Assembly (NCBI GenBank): GCA_013203625.1
Contig: JABMPX010000002.1
Span: 1-41,038, forward strand
From: Parcubacteria group bacterium
Lineage (GTDB): Bacteria > Patescibacteriota > Minisyncoccia > Portnoybacterales > UBA2143
Direction: 5' to 3'
DNA length: 41,038 nucleotides
In this document: piece after piece, positions 28,490 through 37,420 of the stretch
Layout of the letters: every line of letters starts with the position of its first letter
How positions within the stretch are numbered: position 1 is the first letter of the stretch
Program-made: the position numbers and the translations under genes
Notes under the pieces: generated by a model
What the model was told of the DNA's origin: nothing
Database searches by the model: none
The model's input: only the letters and a program-made list of their open reading frames with translations

Positions 28490-29332
28490 TTATTTTCTTT
28501 TTTTCTTTGCTCTTCTTTTTAAAATTAATTTACTACTTGCTTTTTTCTTTTTTCTTGTCTTTACTCCATAAGCCAATTTCCCCCAAGGAGTTTTTGGCCC
28601 TCTTCTTAAACCAATTGACTGGCGGTTTTCTCCTCCGCCATGCGGATGATCGCAAGCATTCATTGCTGAACCGCGCACTGTTGGCCGACGGCCCATCCAA
28701 CGGCTCCGACCAGCCTTGCCAATAACTACTGCGCCATGCTCTAAATTACTTATTTGCCCAAGACTAGCAAGACAGTTCTCTTTAACCATTCTTATCTCCC
28801 CAGAAGGCAATTTAAGGTGTGTATAGCCGCCTTCATGAGCCATTGCTTGAGCGCTACTGCCAGCTGAACGGACTATTTGTCCGCCTCGATTAGGAAAAAG
28901 TTCAATGTTATATACAAAACTGCCAGGCAAAATATTCTTTAATTGCATTCTATTGCCAATCTTTAATTTTGCTTTTTCCTGACAAATAACTTCATCGCCA
29001 ATTTTAATGCCATCAGGAGCTAAAACATATCTTTTTTCTCCATCTAAATAGTTCAAAAGAGCTATAAAACAGCTTCTATTAGGATCGTACTCTAATGAAG
29101 CCACCTTAGCTGGAACACCCATCTTATCACAGCGTTTGAAATCAATCAATCTATATTTCCGCTTATGTCCGCCGCCTTTATGCCTTACTGTGATTCTGCC
29201 GCGATAACCTCTTCCAGCTTTTTCAACTAATTTTTTAGTTAATTTTTTAGCTGGCTTAGTTTTAGTTAAGACAGAATAATCAACTGAAGTCATTCCTCTT
29301 CTGCCTGGCGTAGTTGGTTTATAACGTTTCAT
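28490..29332 (-). CDS. rplB: Ribosomal protein L2
   Basis: [53 protein letters not shown]. Confidence 0.97.
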   Translation of the reverse strand: MKRYKPTTPGRRGMTSVDYSVLTKTKPAKKLTKKLVEKAGRGYRGRITVRHKGGGHKRKYRLIDFKRCDKMGVPAKVASLEYDPNRSCFIALLNYLDGEKRYVLAPDGIKIGDEVICQEKAKLKIGNRMQLKNILPGSFVYNIELFPNRGGQIVRSAGSSAQAMAHEGGYTHLKLPSGEIRMVKENCLASLGQISNLEHGAVVIGKAGRSRWMGRRPTVRGSAMNACDHPHGGGENRQSIGLRRGPKTPWGKLAYGVKTRKKKKASSKLILKRRAKKKRK

Positions 29333-29339
29333 ATTAATT

Positions 29340-29777
29340 TTATCTAGGCAATAATTCTATTTTCTCCCCTTTTTCTAAAGTCACAATCGCCTTTTTAAAT
29401 CCCTTTTTTAATCCATGCCGCCATCCCTGGCTTTTGCCTAGGCGCCTTCTCTTTGAAGGCATGTGAATCATACTCACTTTCTTTACTTTCACCCCATAAA
29501 GAGATTCTATGGCTTTTTTTGTTTCTGTTTTGTTGGCTTTTGGAGAAACTTTAAAAATATATTTATCTTGTTCTGTTAAGAGAGTTGCTTTTTCAGTAAT
29601 ATGCGGCTCTCTAATAACTTGATAAATTCGCGGTGTTTGCTTGCCAATGATTTTTCTTGGCAATACTTCCTCTTTTGGCTTCTCTTTTTCAACCTTTTTC
29701 TCTACTTTTTCTTTTGTTTTCCCGCCAGCAGCGGGTTCGCCTTTGGCGAATTTTCTAAATTTATCTAATAAAGACAT
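29340..29777 (-). CDS. rplW: Ribosomal protein L23 with N-terminal extension
   Basis: [85 protein letters not shown]. Confidence 0.93.
   Translation of the reverse strand: MSLLDKFRKFAKGEPAAGGKTKEKVEKKVEKEKPKEEVLPRKIIGKQTPRIYQVIREPHITEKATLLTEQDKYIFKVSPKANKTETKKAIESLYGVKVKKVSMIHMPSKRRRLGKSQGWRHGLKKGFKKAIVTLEKGEKIELLPR
29721..29750. repeat. Double palindrome embedded in frame in the rplW N-terminal extension
   Basis: CCCGCcagcaGCGGG TTCGCCtttGGCGAA; locally GC-rich in an AT-rich gene; encodes part of [12 protein letters not shown]. Confidence 0.7.
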
Positions 29778-29787
29778 GGTTTTAAAA

Positions 29788-30432
29788 TTATTTTAAATAG
29801 GTTTTCTCAATCACTTTAATTGAATCTTGTAAAATTAATAGATATTGATGCGTTAAAATGTCTAAAACATTTAAACTGTCTGCTCTGATCGTCTTTGTTT
29901 TAGGAATATTTTTGACTGATTGGCTAATTTTCAAATCTGTTTTAGGCAAAACAATTAAAACGCTTTTATTTAAATTCTTTTTGAGTTTTGTTTTTAAATC
30001 ATTAATTATTTCAACCATTAATTTAGTTTTTCTTTTTGTTAATTCTATATTGTCTAATAAAATTATCTCTTTATCTTTTAATTTAGAAGACAAAGTCATT
30101 AATAAAGCTTTTTGCTTCATTTTTTTATTAATTTTCTTACTAAAATTCCTATCTTTGGTTGGCCCAAAAGTTACTCCGCCGCCCCGCCAAATTGGAGAAC
30201 GAATAGAACCATGTCTTGCTCTGCCAGTTCCTTTTTGCCTCCATGGCTTGCGGCCTCCGCCGCGTTTTTCACTCCTGTCTTTAGTATGGGCTATGACCTT
30301 TCGCGAATTAGCCATCTGAGCAACAACTGCTTGATGGACCAAATCCTGATTCATCTTCACGCCAAAAATTTCAGCCGGCAATTTGGCTTTTCCTGTTTCC
30401 TCGCCTTTTTGATTGTATATCTTAATAAGCAT
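29788..30432 (-). CDS. rplD: Ribosomal protein L4
   Basis: RKVIAHTKDRSEKRGGGRKPWRQKGTGRARHGSIRSPIWRGGGVTFGP. Confidence 0.97.
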   Translation of the reverse strand: MLIKIYNQKGEETGKAKLPAEIFGVKMNQDLVHQAVVAQMANSRKVIAHTKDRSEKRGGGRKPWRQKGTGRARHGSIRSPIWRGGGVTFGPTKDRNFSKKINKKMKQKALLMTLSSKLKDKEIILLDNIELTKRKTKLMVEIINDLKTKLKKNLNKSVLIVLPKTDLKISQSVKNIPKTKTIRADSLNVLDILTHQYLLILQDSIKVIEKTYLK

Positions 30433-30435
30433 AAT

Positions 30436-30454
30436 ATTTTAAGGACTGTCCTTG
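30436..30454. repeat. Half copy of the palindromic element at the 3' end of rplC
   Basis: ATTTTAAGGACTGTCCTTG, identical to the right arm end of the 62-bp element; partner arm absent. Confidence 0.9.
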
Positions 30455-31143
30455 ATTTCTTTCTTCCCGGCTTTTTTCTTCTGAGCGTCTGCTTCTTGCT
30501 TTTCTAAATCAGCCATTAGTTTTTCTTCTTTCTCTTCTTTAACAGCTTTAATCTCTTTAGTGACTACTATTTCTAAAAGAGTTCCTTTTCTGCCTGGAAT
30601 TGCTCCTTTAATAGCTATTAAGTTGTTTTCTTTATCTATATCAGCTATTTTCAGTCCTTGAACAACTATTCTATCGTTTCCCATGCGACCAGCCATTTTT
30701 CTTCCTTTTACAACTCTTTCTGGAAAAGCCGAGCCAATTGAACCAGGCGCCCTTTCAGTATGTTTAGTCCCATGAGATGCTGGCATGCCGGCAAATCCAT
30801 GCCGCTTTACCACTCCTTGGAATCCCTTGCCTTTAGAAATGCCTGTTACTTTAACTACTTCACCTGGATTAAATAAAGAAACATTAATTTCATCATTGAT
30901 TTTTAAATCATTTTTCGGAAACTCTTTTAAATAACGGAAAGCTTTGCCTTTCTGCGATTTTTTTATTCTCTTCTCCTTTATTTCTTCAAAGCCAATCTGA
31001 ACAGCAGAATAGCCGTCTTTTTCTTTAGTTTTTATTTGGAGAACAAAACAAGGCCCAGCCTCAATTAAAGTTACTGGGACAACTCGGCCATCTTGATTAA
31101 AAACTTGAGTCATTCCTATTTTTTTTCCTAAAATAAATTTCAT
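30439..31143 (-). CDS. rplC: Ribosomal protein L3
   Basis: MKFILGKKIGMTQVFNQDGRVVPVTLIEAGPC; HGFAGMPASHGTKHTERAPGSIGSAFPERVVKGRKMAGRMG; C-terminus KEIKDSP. Confidence 0.96.
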   Translation of the reverse strand: MKFILGKKIGMTQVFNQDGRVVPVTLIEAGPCFVLQIKTKEKDGYSAVQIGFEEIKEKRIKKSQKGKAFRYLKEFPKNDLKINDEINVSLFNPGEVVKVTGISKGKGFQGVVKRHGFAGMPASHGTKHTERAPGSIGSAFPERVVKGRKMAGRMGNDRIVVQGLKIADIDKENNLIAIKGAIPGRKGTLLEIVVTKEIKAVKEEKEEKLMADLEKQEADAQKKKAGKKEIKDSP

Positions 31144-31162
31144 AAAAGTTAATTTGCCAATA

Positions 31163-31189
31163 AAATACCGGGCATTAAACCCGGTATTT
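31163..31189 (-). terminator. Terminator/attenuator-like hairpin between rpsJ and rplC
   Basis: AAATACCGGG cattaaa CCCGGTATTT, 10-bp perfect stem; minus-strand transcript continues TTATTGG. Confidence 0.6.
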
Positions 31190-31226
31190 GATAAGGGATA
31201 TTGCCGAAATAATTAATTAGAAATAA

Positions 31227-31559
31227 TCATATTGTTTTTATTTCAATATCAACACCAGCTGGCAATGTTAAACCCATTAAAGCGTCTATAATTTTTGGGC
31301 CAGGACTGATAATATCAATTAATCGCTTATGAACCCTCATTTCATACTGTTCTCGCGAATCTTTATGGACAAAACTGGAACGATTAATCGTATATTTATG
31401 AATTTCTGTTGGTAAGGGAACCGGACCGCAAATTTTAGCGCCATAACGATCAACCGCCTCAACAATTTGCTTTACTGATTGGTCAATAAGCTTATGATCG
31501 TATGCTTGAATTTTGATACGGATCTTCTGTTTGACTTCCTTTTCTTTTTTAGGTGCCAT
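31227..31559 (-). CDS. rpsJ: Ribosomal protein S10
   Basis: [72 protein letters not shown]. Confidence 0.97.
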   Translation of the reverse strand: MAPKKEKEVKQKIRIKIQAYDHKLIDQSVKQIVEAVDRYGAKICGPVPLPTEIHKYTINRSSFVHKDSREQYEMRVHKRLIDIISPGPKIIDALMGLTLPAGVDIEIKTI

Positions 31560-31579
31560 TGTTAATTAATTCAAAATAA

Positions 31580-32779
31580 TTATTTTATTATTTTAGTCAC
31601 TACTCCAGCGCCAACTGTTTTGCCGCCTTCTCTAAGAGCAAATCTTTGCTTGTTTTCCAAAGCAACTGGAGTTACTAATTTAATTTTTAAATTAACTGTA
31701 TCTCCAGGCATAACCATTTCAGTCCCTTCGGGTAAAGAAACATCTCCAGTAACATCACTCGTTCTAATGAAAAATTGAGGCTTGTACCCGCTAAAGAAAG
31801 GTGTGTGACGTCCGCCTTCTTCTTTGCTTAAGATATATACCTCGCCTTCAAATTCTTGATGAGGAGTAACACTTCCTGGTTTAGTCAAAACCTGACCTCT
31901 TTCAATGTCTTCTCTTTTAGTGCCTCTTAAAAGAATTCCAGTATTATCTCCAGCCTGTCCTTCATCAAGTGATTTATTAAACATTTCTATGCCAGTTACT
32001 ACTGTTTTCTGAGTATCTTTAACGCCAATAATTTCAACTTCATCATTGATCTTAATCTTGCCACGTTCAATTCTTCCAGTAGCAACAGTTCCTCGCCCTT
32101 CTATAGAGAAAACATCCTCAATTGGCATTAAGAAAGGTTCGTCAACTGCTCGAACTGGCTCAGGTATGCTTTCATCAACAGCTTTCATTAACTGCATAAT
32201 TGGTCCGCATTTAGGACAATCTTCTTTGCCGCATCCGCATTCTACAGCCTGTAAAGCAGAACCTCGGATAATAGGAATTTTATCTCCTTCAAATTCATAC
32301 TTGCTTAAAAGTTCTCTAATTTCCTGCTCAACCAAATCAATTAATTCAGAATCATCAACCTGATCAACCTTGTTTAAAAATACAACTAAAGCTGGCAAGC
32401 CAACTTGGCGAGCTAAAAGAATATGTTCTCGCGTTTGAGGCATTGGACCATCTGAAGCAGAAACCACTAAGATTCCTCCATCCATCTGGGCTGCCCCAGT
32501 AATCATATTTTTAATATAGTCAGCATGTCCTGGACAATCAATATGAGCATAATGACGTTTTTCTGTCTCGTACTCAACATGAGCCACAGCAATGGTCAAG
32601 CCACGGGCTTTTTCTTCAGGCGCGTTATCAATATCATCAACGCCTTTATCCTGAGACTTAAAACCAGCTGCTTTTAAACATTTTAAAATAGCCGCTGTTA
32701 ATGTGGTTTTACCATGGTCAACATGACCAATAGTTCCTACATTAAGATGTGGCTTAGTTCTTTCAAATTTCTCAGCCAT
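31580..32779 (-). CDS. tuf: Elongation factor Tu
   Basis: [56 protein letters not shown] at 32779. Confidence 0.97.
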   Translation of the reverse strand: MAEKFERTKPHLNVGTIGHVDHGKTTLTAAILKCLKAAGFKSQDKGVDDIDNAPEEKARGLTIAVAHVEYETEKRHYAHIDCPGHADYIKNMITGAAQMDGGILVVSASDGPMPQTREHILLARQVGLPALVVFLNKVDQVDDSELIDLVEQEIRELLSKYEFEGDKIPIIRGSALQAVECGCGKEDCPKCGPIMQLMKAVDESIPEPVRAVDEPFLMPIEDVFSIEGRGTVATGRIERGKIKINDEVEIIGVKDTQKTVVTGIEMFNKSLDEGQAGDNTGILLRGTKREDIERGQVLTKPGSVTPHQEFEGEVYILSKEEGGRHTPFFSGYKPQFFIRTSDVTGDVSLPEGTEMVMPGDTVNLKIKLVTPVALENKQRFALREGGKTVGAGVVTKIIK

Positions 32780-32894
32780 AATAACTATGGGCAATAAACA
32801 ATGGATAACGAACAACAAAAAATAATTGGTCGCTATTAAATGTTTTTACCTTTAATTAACTTATTTTAAATTTTATATGCTTTATGTAAATATA

Positions 32895-32923
32895 AGTTTA
32901 CAAAACATCCTCCACTTAGTCAA
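32895..32923 (-). promoter_or_regulatory. Internal promoter for tuf
   Basis: Minus strand TTGACT (32923-32918), 17 nt, TAAACT (32900-32895); leader of about 110 nt to tuf. Confidence 0.6.
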
Positions 32924-32945
32924 TACCCTGTATCTTTATATTAGC

Positions 32946-33167
32946 TTAAAAAGGCAGATCTTCTACTTTGACCGCTTGATTATCTGTTTCAGTTTCAGGA
33001 ACTTCAATTTGTTTATCCTCTTTTTCTTTCCATTCATTAATGTCTTTATTAACTTCTTCTACTTCATCATCTATTTTCATTACCAAATAAGTCGGTTCAT
33101 TCTCTTCTATTATAATACACTTTCCGCCTTGTTTTTGCAAGATTTTTTTAATAGTTTTCCACAACAT
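32946..33167 (-). CDS. 73-aa acidic hypothetical protein between fusA and tuf
   Basis: MLWKTIKKILQKQGGKCIIIEENEPTYLVMKIDDEVEEVNKDINEWKEKEDKQIEVPETETDNQAVKVEDLPF; colinear in the operon. Confidence 0.7.
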   Translation of the reverse strand: MLWKTIKKILQKQGGKCIIIEENEPTYLVMKIDDEVEEVNKDINEWKEKEDKQIEVPETETDNQAVKVEDLPF

Positions 33168-33195
33168 AATAATTAATAATTTAAAATTTAAAATT

Positions 33196-35322
33196 TTATT
33201 TCTCTTCTCCTATAATCTTCTCTGCCACATTTTTTGGCACTTCAGCATAATGGCCAAATTCCATTGTAAAATTAGCTCGTCCTTGAGTTATTGACCTTAG
33301 CTGTGTTGCATAGCCAAACATGCCAGATAAAGGAACTTGTGCATTAATAACTTTAACTTTATTCATTTCTTCTCCTCTATCTTCCATTTCTTCAATTTTC
33401 CCACGTTTTGAACTTAAATCGCCGATAACATCTCCCATAAATTGTTCTGGAGTAATCACTTGCAGTTTCATAATTGGTTCTAAGAGAATTGGATTAGCTT
33501 GTTTAAATGCTTTCTGCAGAGCAATTGAACCAGCGATTTTAAAAGCTGATTCAGAGGAATCCACATCATGGAAAGATCCGTCATAAAGAGTTGTTTTAAT
33601 ATCGACCACTGGGTACCCAGCTAGAATACCTTTGCTCATTGCCTCTTTAATTCCTTTTTCCACAGCTGGAATGTATTCCTGCGGGATAACTCCTCCTTTA
33701 ATCGCATCAACAAATTCAAATCCTTTGCCTTGTTCCTGTGATTCAACTCGCAGCCAAACATGGCCGTATTGGCCGCGTCCGCCGCTCTGCTTAATATATT
33801 TTCCTTCAGCTTCTGCTGTATCCTTAATTGTTTCTTTATAAGCCACTTGCGGCTGGCCAATGTTCGCTTCTACTTTAAATTCTCTTAACATCCGATCAAC
33901 AAGAACTTCTAAATGCAGTTCTCCCATGCCGGAAATAATTGTTTGTCCTGTTTCTAAGTCTCCCTTGATTTTAAAAGTAGGATCTTCTTCAGCCAGTCGT
34001 TTCAAAGCCAAGCCCATTTTTTCCTGGTCAGCTTTTGTTTTTGGCTCAATAGCAATAGAAATAACTGGTTCTGGAAAAATTATTTTTTCTAAAATAACTG
34101 GATAATCTGGATCAGTTAAGGTATCGCCAGTAGTTGTGCTTTTTAACCCAACTACTGCAACAATATCACCAGCATAAATTTCTTTAATTTCTTCTCGCTT
34201 ATTAGAATGCATTCTTAAAACTCTGCCAACTCTCTCTTTATCCCCTGTACTTGAATTCAAAACATATGAACCGCTTGCTAAGGTACCAGAGTATAATCTT
34301 AAATAAGCCAATTGACCAACAAAAGGATCAGTAGCTACTTTAAAAACTAAAGCGGAAAACGATTCATCATCTTTACTTTCTTTGATTATTTTTTTTGTTT
34401 CGTCTTTTGGATCAAATCCTTGTACAGGAGGCATGTCAATTGGAGACGGCAAATAATCAATAACAGCATCTAATAAAAGCTGAATGCCTTTATTCTTTAA
34501 AGCAGAACCGCAGAAAACAGGAACTAGTTTATAATCAATAACTGCTTTGCGCAAAACTCGTCTTAAATCCTCTTCTTTAATTTCTTTATCATTTAAGTAC
34601 GCTTCTGTCAACTTCTCGTCCTGTTCAGCAATTTTCTCAATTAATTTTTCCCTATAATCCTTACTCTGTTTTTTTAATTCTTCAGGAATTTCTTCTTCAG
34701 TCATGTCTTGGCCATAGTCACCAGCAAATTTATACGCTTTCATTTTAATTAAATCAATTACTCCTTCATGCTTGTCTTCTAATCCAATAGGAATTTGCAT
34801 GGCTATTGCTTTTGGAGTTAGCCGTTCCCAGATTGATTTCAAGCTCGTTTCAAAATTAGCGCCGGTCCTGTCTAATTTATTAATAAGACAGATACGAGGC
34901 ACTTTGAATTTATCTGCCTGATGCCAAACTGTTTCTGATTGCGGTTCTACTCCAGCTACTCCGTCAAAAACAACTACTGCCCCGTCAAGAACCCTTAAGG
35001 AACGCTGGACTTCAACCGTGAAATCAATATGGCCAGGCGTATCAATTATATTAATCTTATGTTCATTCTCTTTGTTAGTCTCTTTAGATAAATATCCCCT
35101 AGGAGTCCAAAAACAAGTTGTGGCTGCAGAAGTAATAGTAATTCCTCGTTCTCTTTCTTGTTCCATCCAGTCCATAATTGCTTCTCCTTCGTGAACTTCG
35201 CCGATTTTATGAGAGATTCCAGTATAAAAAAGAACCCGTTCAGTTACGGTTGTTTTACCGGCGTCTATATGGGCAATAATGCCAATATCTCTTATTTTTT
35301 CAATAGGATACTCTCGTGCCAT
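33196..35322 (-). CDS. fusA: Elongation factor G
   Basis: [59 protein letters not shown]. Confidence 0.98.
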   Translation of the reverse strand: MAREYPIEKIRDIGIIAHIDAGKTTVTERVLFYTGISHKIGEVHEGEAIMDWMEQERERGITITSAATTCFWTPRGYLSKETNKENEHKINIIDTPGHIDFTVEVQRSLRVLDGAVVVFDGVAGVEPQSETVWHQADKFKVPRICLINKLDRTGANFETSLKSIWERLTPKAIAMQIPIGLEDKHEGVIDLIKMKAYKFAGDYGQDMTEEEIPEELKKQSKDYREKLIEKIAEQDEKLTEAYLNDKEIKEEDLRRVLRKAVIDYKLVPVFCGSALKNKGIQLLLDAVIDYLPSPIDMPPVQGFDPKDETKKIIKESKDDESFSALVFKVATDPFVGQLAYLRLYSGTLASGSYVLNSSTGDKERVGRVLRMHSNKREEIKEIYAGDIVAVVGLKSTTTGDTLTDPDYPVILEKIIFPEPVISIAIEPKTKADQEKMGLALKRLAEEDPTFKIKGDLETGQTIISGMGELHLEVLVDRMLREFKVEANIGQPQVAYKETIKDTAEAEGKYIKQSGGRGQYGHVWLRVESQEQGKGFEFVDAIKGGVIPQEYIPAVEKGIKEAMSKGILAGYPVVDIKTTLYDGSFHDVDSSESAFKIAGSIALQKAFKQANPILLEPIMKLQVITPEQFMGDVIGDLSSKRGKIEEMEDRGEEMNKVKVINAQVPLSGMFGYATQLRSITQGRANFTMEFGHYAEVPKNVAEKIIGEEK

Positions 35323-35331
35323 ATAATTAAA

Positions 35332-35802
35332 TTACCAAGAAAAGTGAGCAAAGGCTTTATTAGCGTCAGCCATTCTATGCGTATCTTCTTTTTTCTTTAC
35401 GGCTTCGCCTGTGTTTTTAGAAGCATTAAGCAATTCCTCAGCAAGTTTTTGAGCCATTGGCTTTCCTTTTTTTGACCTTGCAATCTGAATAATCCACCGT
35501 ATGGCTAAAGTGGTCTTTCTATCGCCACGCACTTCGCGAGGTATTTGATAATGGGCTCCTCCAACTCTCCGTGATTTCACTTCTACTAATGGAGAAACAT
35601 TTTTGATTGCTTGATCAAACACTTCTAAGGGATCTTTCCCTTTTACAGATTTCTCTATTATTTTAAAAGCATCATAAAATACTCTTTGAGCAACTGATTT
35701 TTTTCCGTCTTTTAATAAATAGTTAATAAACTTAGCAACTAAAGTGCTATTATATTTAGTATCTGGGATAATTGTCTTTTTTATTTTTCTTTTTCTACGC
35801 AT
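35332..35802 (-). CDS. rpsG: Ribosomal protein S7
   Basis: KFINYLLKDGKKSVAQRVFYDAFKII; VKSRRVGGAHYQIPREVRGDRKTTLAIRWII. Confidence 0.97.
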   Translation of the reverse strand: MRRKRKIKKTIIPDTKYNSTLVAKFINYLLKDGKKSVAQRVFYDAFKIIEKSVKGKDPLEVFDQAIKNVSPLVEVKSRRVGGAHYQIPREVRGDRKTTLAIRWIIQIARSKKGKPMAQKLAEELLNASKNTGEAVKKKEDTHRMADANKAFAHFSW

Positions 35803-35813
35803 AGTATTAGTTT

Positions 35814-35875
35814 AAAGGACAGTCCTTAAAATTACGTCCTTATTCACAAGGACGTCATTTTAAGGACTGTCCTTT
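35814..35875. repeat. 62-bp palindromic element, copy 3, between rpsL and rpsG
   Basis: AAAGGACAGTCCTTAAAATTACGTCCTT attcac AAGGACGTCATTTTAAGGACTGTCCTTT; compensatory differences from copies 1 and 2. Confidence 0.97.
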
Positions 35876-36354
35876 GTTTCAGGACTTGAAGATTCTGATT
35901 CAGTTGTCTCAGCTTTTCCCCCTGCTCCTTCTTTTTTAACTGCTCCTTCTTGTTTTTTAGTTCCATAACGGCTTCTTTTCTGCTTGCGTCCATCTACTCC
36001 TTCTGTATCTAAGACCCCTCTAACTACATGATAGCGCACTCCAGGCAAATCTTTAACACGGCCACCGCGAATTAAAACAACTGAATGCTCTTGCAAGTTA
36101 TGCCCTTCGCCAGGAATATATGCAGTTACTTCCATTCCATTAGTCAATCTGACCCTAGCAACTTTCCGTAAGGCCGAGTTTGGTTTTTTAGGAGTCATTG
36201 TGTGTACTTTTAAGCAAACGCCTCGCTTAAAAGGAGAAGGCGTTCTTTTGGGTCTATTTTTTAATGAATTAAAACTTTTCCAAAGGGCTGGTGCTTTTGG
36301 TTTTTTCTTTGAAATTTTTCTTGGTTTTTTAATTAATTGATGAATAGTCGGCAT
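35860..36354 (-). CDS. rpsL: Ribosomal protein S12 with C-terminal extension ending KDSP
   Basis: [82 protein letters not shown]. Confidence 0.97.
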   Translation of the reverse strand: MPTIHQLIKKPRKISKKKPKAPALWKSFNSLKNRPKRTPSPFKRGVCLKVHTMTPKKPNSALRKVARVRLTNGMEVTAYIPGEGHNLQEHSVVLIRGGRVKDLPGVRYHVVRGVLDTEGVDGRKQKRSRYGTKKQEGAVKKEGAGGKAETTESESSSPETKDSP

Positions 36355-36386
36355 TTTTTTAAAGTAAAAAAATAATCTACTTACTT

Positions 36387-36415
36387 AAAATAGCAGATTA
36401 CTATAATAGTGTCAA
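36387..36415 (-). promoter_or_regulatory. Promoter of the str/S10/spc block
   Basis: Minus strand TTGACA (36415-36410), 17 nt, TATTTT (36392-36387) preceded by TGc. Confidence 0.75.
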
Positions 36416-36423
36416 ACAGAATA

Positions 36424-37278
36424 TTATTTTGCCTGATGGATGACTCTTTGAGGAAAAGGGATTTCAATGCCTTCTCTGTCAAAGGCAATTTTAAGCTGTT
36501 TTCTTAACTCACCAAGCACTACCCACTGTTCCAATGGCTTAACCTCTCCTGATATTTTAATAATTACTGATGAATCAGCAAAATCATCAATTCTAACAAA
36601 CTCTGGCGCTTTAATAATTTTGTCTTTCCATTCTGAATCTTTAGCTATTTCTTCCCCAACTTGATTAACTACTTTAATTACCTTTTCTATATCAGTATCA
36701 TAAGCAATGCCTATCTTCATATTAACTCTGGCAAATTCTTTGGACAAATTAGATGCAATTTTTATCTCTCCATTTGGGATATGATGAACAGTGCCGTCTA
36801 TGTCGCGCAAAATAGTCATTCTTAAATTAATATTCTCTACTGTTCCTGCTATATCTCCAATTTTGACTACATCGCCTATTCTGTACTGATTTTCTAGAAT
36901 AATAAAAAGGCCGGTAAAGAAATCACGGATAATATATTGGGCGCCAAAACCGATTGCCAAGCCAAATACTCCAGCTCCAGCTAATAAAGGACCAATATTA
37001 ACTCCTAATTCTGAAACAACCATTAGAATTACTGCTGCCCAGATAATAACTTTTACTGTTCCCTCAAAAACACCAATCAAAGTATCCTCTCTTTTCTTTT
37101 CTTCCGCTGGAGATAAGGATCCTTTGGAAACAATCGCTTTTCTAATAATCCTATCAATCATTGCTCCGGCAAAATAACGGACAATAAAAGCGCCGACAAG
37201 AATAACAATAATTCTTATGCCATGAGCAAAAAACCAAGGGGTTATGCTGTTTATAATGTTTTGTAAAAACTCCTGCAT
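36424..37278 (-). CDS. MscS family mechanosensitive ion channel
   Basis: LLAGAGVFGLAIGFGAQYIIRDFFTGLFIILENQYRIGDVVKIGDIAGTVENINLRMTILRDIDGTVHHIPNGEI; likely start MQEFLQNII at 37278. Confidence 0.93.
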   Translation of the reverse strand: MQEFLQNIINSITPWFFAHGIRIIVILVGAFIVRYFAGAMIDRIIRKAIVSKGSLSPAEEKKREDTLIGVFEGTVKVIIWAAVILMVVSELGVNIGPLLAGAGVFGLAIGFGAQYIIRDFFTGLFIILENQYRIGDVVKIGDIAGTVENINLRMTILRDIDGTVHHIPNGEIKIASNLSKEFARVNMKIGIAYDTDIEKVIKVVNQVGEEIAKDSEWKDKIIKAPEFVRIDDFADSSVIIKISGEVKPLEQWVVLGELRKQLKIAFDREGIEIPFPQRVIHQAK

Positions 37279-37357
37279 AGATTTATAATACCAGTATAAC
37301 AGATTTTTATAAAAAGAAAAGATCTGCTTTTTTAAATCAAGGTGGAATAAAAGATAT

Positions 37358-37386
37358 GAGCCCGTTCTAAAAAAAGAAACGGGCCC
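37358..37386 (-). terminator. Terminator-like hairpin after guaA
   Basis: Minus strand GGGCCCGTT tctttttttagAACGGGCTC; 9-bp stem with one G-U. Confidence 0.65.
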
Positions 37387-37420
37387 AGTTTGCAAAATCT
37401 ATTAGTACGGCTCATAAGAA

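Noticed and set aside
29858-30319. 153-aa plus-strand ORF (and the 131-aa ORF at 30112-30507)
   Set aside because: Antisense to rplD; no initiation signals or recognisable domain.
32780-32818. N-terminal extension of EF-Tu in the track
   Set aside because: [13 protein letters not shown] is not EF-Tu-like; [25 protein letters not shown] at 32779 is the standard start.
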